From positions 1 through 6,903 of the forward strand of contig NZ_CAKPYL010000059.1 in assembly GCF_934202865.1 (NCBI RefSeq): DNA of 6,903 bases. The letters are read 5' to 3'. Below are positions 6,451 to 6,903 of this stretch, one piece after another (the stretch's first letter is position 1; every line of letters starts with the position of its first letter). The stretch comes from an uncultured Fenollaria sp. (GTDB lineage: Bacteria; Bacillota; Clostridia; Tissierellales; Peptoniphilaceae). The translations under genes were made by a program, and so were the position numbers. Below the pieces are notes generated by a model that saw only the letters and a list, made by a program, of their open reading frames with translations, was not told where the DNA came from and ran no database searches.

Positions 6451-6903
6451 TTATTTATTTTCTGATTTGTCTTCAGCTTCACTGTCTTCATTTGTTTCAG
6501 CATCTTTGCTGTCATCATTTGTTTCAGCATCTTTGCTGTCATCATTTTTTTCAGTGTCTTTGCTGTCTTCTTTTGTATCAGCATCTTTGTCTTCTTCTTT
6601 AGTCTTTACATCGTCATCTTTTATTTCAGGTAAATCCATCTTCTTAACTTCTGCATTTGCTCTAAGATTTTTCATATATTCAATGAATTTTTGACTCTTA
6701 AGAGTTTGTTCGATTTCAGTTTTTAAATCTTCTAATTGATCTTTCTTGTCATCAACTTTAACTATGTGATAGCCCATATCGCTCTTAAATACTTTAGAGT
6801 ATGAACCAATTTCAGTAGCGCTTACTGCGTTTAAAAACTCTTCAGGCATAGTAGATGCTTGTACTTCGCCCATATTACCGCCGTTAGCAGCTGAGTAAGT
6901 ATC
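6451..6903 (-). CDS. PpiC/parvulin-type peptidyl-prolyl isomerase, PrsA/SurA-like (5' end outside window)
   Basis: The frame is open from the right edge to the TAA at 6451: 150 visible residues, with the true start beyond the window. The visible residues 3-14 (YSAANGGNMGEV) and 43-51 (MGYHIVKVD) are the second half of a parvulin rotamase domain, which speeds proline isomerisation and helps secreted proteins fold. A charged helix follows (about 53-84), then a very acidic, low-complexity tail (about 95-150) with three nearly identical 9-residue repeats. PrsA-type foldases are membrane-anchored lipoproteins in Gram-positive bacteria; I cannot see the signal peptide, so location is inferred. A start at the visible GTG/ATG region would cut the domain in half and is not believable. 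The bL25 gene follows after 24 bp, probably on the same transcript. Confidence 0.9.
   Translation of the reverse strand, partial: DTYSAANGGNMGEVQASTMPEEFLNAVSATEIGSYSKVFKSDMGYHIVKVDDKKDQLEDLKTEIEQTLKSQKFIEYMKNLRANAEVKKMDLPEIKDDDVKTKEEDKDADTKEDSKDTEKNDDSKDAETNDDSKDAETNEDSEAEDKSENK
6487..6567 (-). repeat. 27-bp tandem repeat in the acidic tail of the PpiC-type protein
   Basis: Three in-frame 27-bp units lie at 6487-6513, 6514-6540 and 6541-6567. The first two differ at one base and the third differs from the second at three. They encode DSKDAETNE, DSKDAETND and DSKDTEKND. A more diverged, shorter copy (DKDADTKE, 6568-6591) adjoins. High identity at the DNA level points to recent duplication. 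Confidence 0.93.

Noticed and set aside
6413..6694. Plus-strand Ser/Leu repeat frame of 93 codons
   Set aside because: It is the reverse strand of the acidic repeat tail; the Ser-Leu pattern arises from Asp/Glu/Lys codons read backwards.

Overview
The window is low-GC DNA (roughly one third G+C by eye). Arginine codons are mostly AGA, and the genes are tightly packed with strong AAGGAGG-type ribosome binding sites. All convincing genes lie on the minus strand. The content (bL25 of the long Ctc/TL5 type, a PrsA-like foldase, RodA, a VanW/G5 envelope protein, a Firmicutes-type KBL) points to a Gram-positive anaerobe of the Clostridia/Tissierellia kind. That placement rests on protein resemblance only, and I cannot name a genus.

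Reading in the direction of transcription (right to left), the first unit is the 3' end of a PpiC/parvulin-type foldase gene, cut by the right edge, followed 24 bp later by the gene for ribosomal protein bL25. It closes with a clear rho-independent terminator at 5730-5768. A roughly 200-bp AT-rich gap follows. It holds inverted and direct repeats, a 9-bp tandem repeat, and a near-consensus sigma-A promoter (TTGACT, 17 bp, TATAAT).

That promoter drives a compact operon: rodA (SEDS cell-wall polymerase), then queG joined in frame to kbl, then a DUF503 gene, then nth (endonuclease III), then a VanW/G5-domain envelope protein that runs off the left edge. Each junction is an overlap (ATGA, TAATG, 20 bp, ATGA), so one transcript with translational coupling is likely. 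The operon mixes peptidoglycan synthesis (rodA, vanW-like) with housekeeping functions (tRNA queuosine, amino-acid metabolism, DNA repair). I see no obvious shared pathway.

The most interesting feature is the 699-codon frame that joins a complete epoxyqueuosine reductase core (303 aa) to a complete glycine C-acetyltransferase (396 aa). The junction keeps a strong Shine-Dalgarno sequence in front of the KBL ATG, and a tandem TAA-TGA one base out of frame. The Phe codon usage also flips at the junction (QueG 14 TTT:1 TTC; KBL 4 TTT:12 TTC). The simplest reading is two formerly separate cistrons joined by a one-base change near the end of queG, either a real mutation or a sequencing error. KBL is probably still translated mostly from its own start. 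I found no phage, transposon, CRISPR or RNA gene here.
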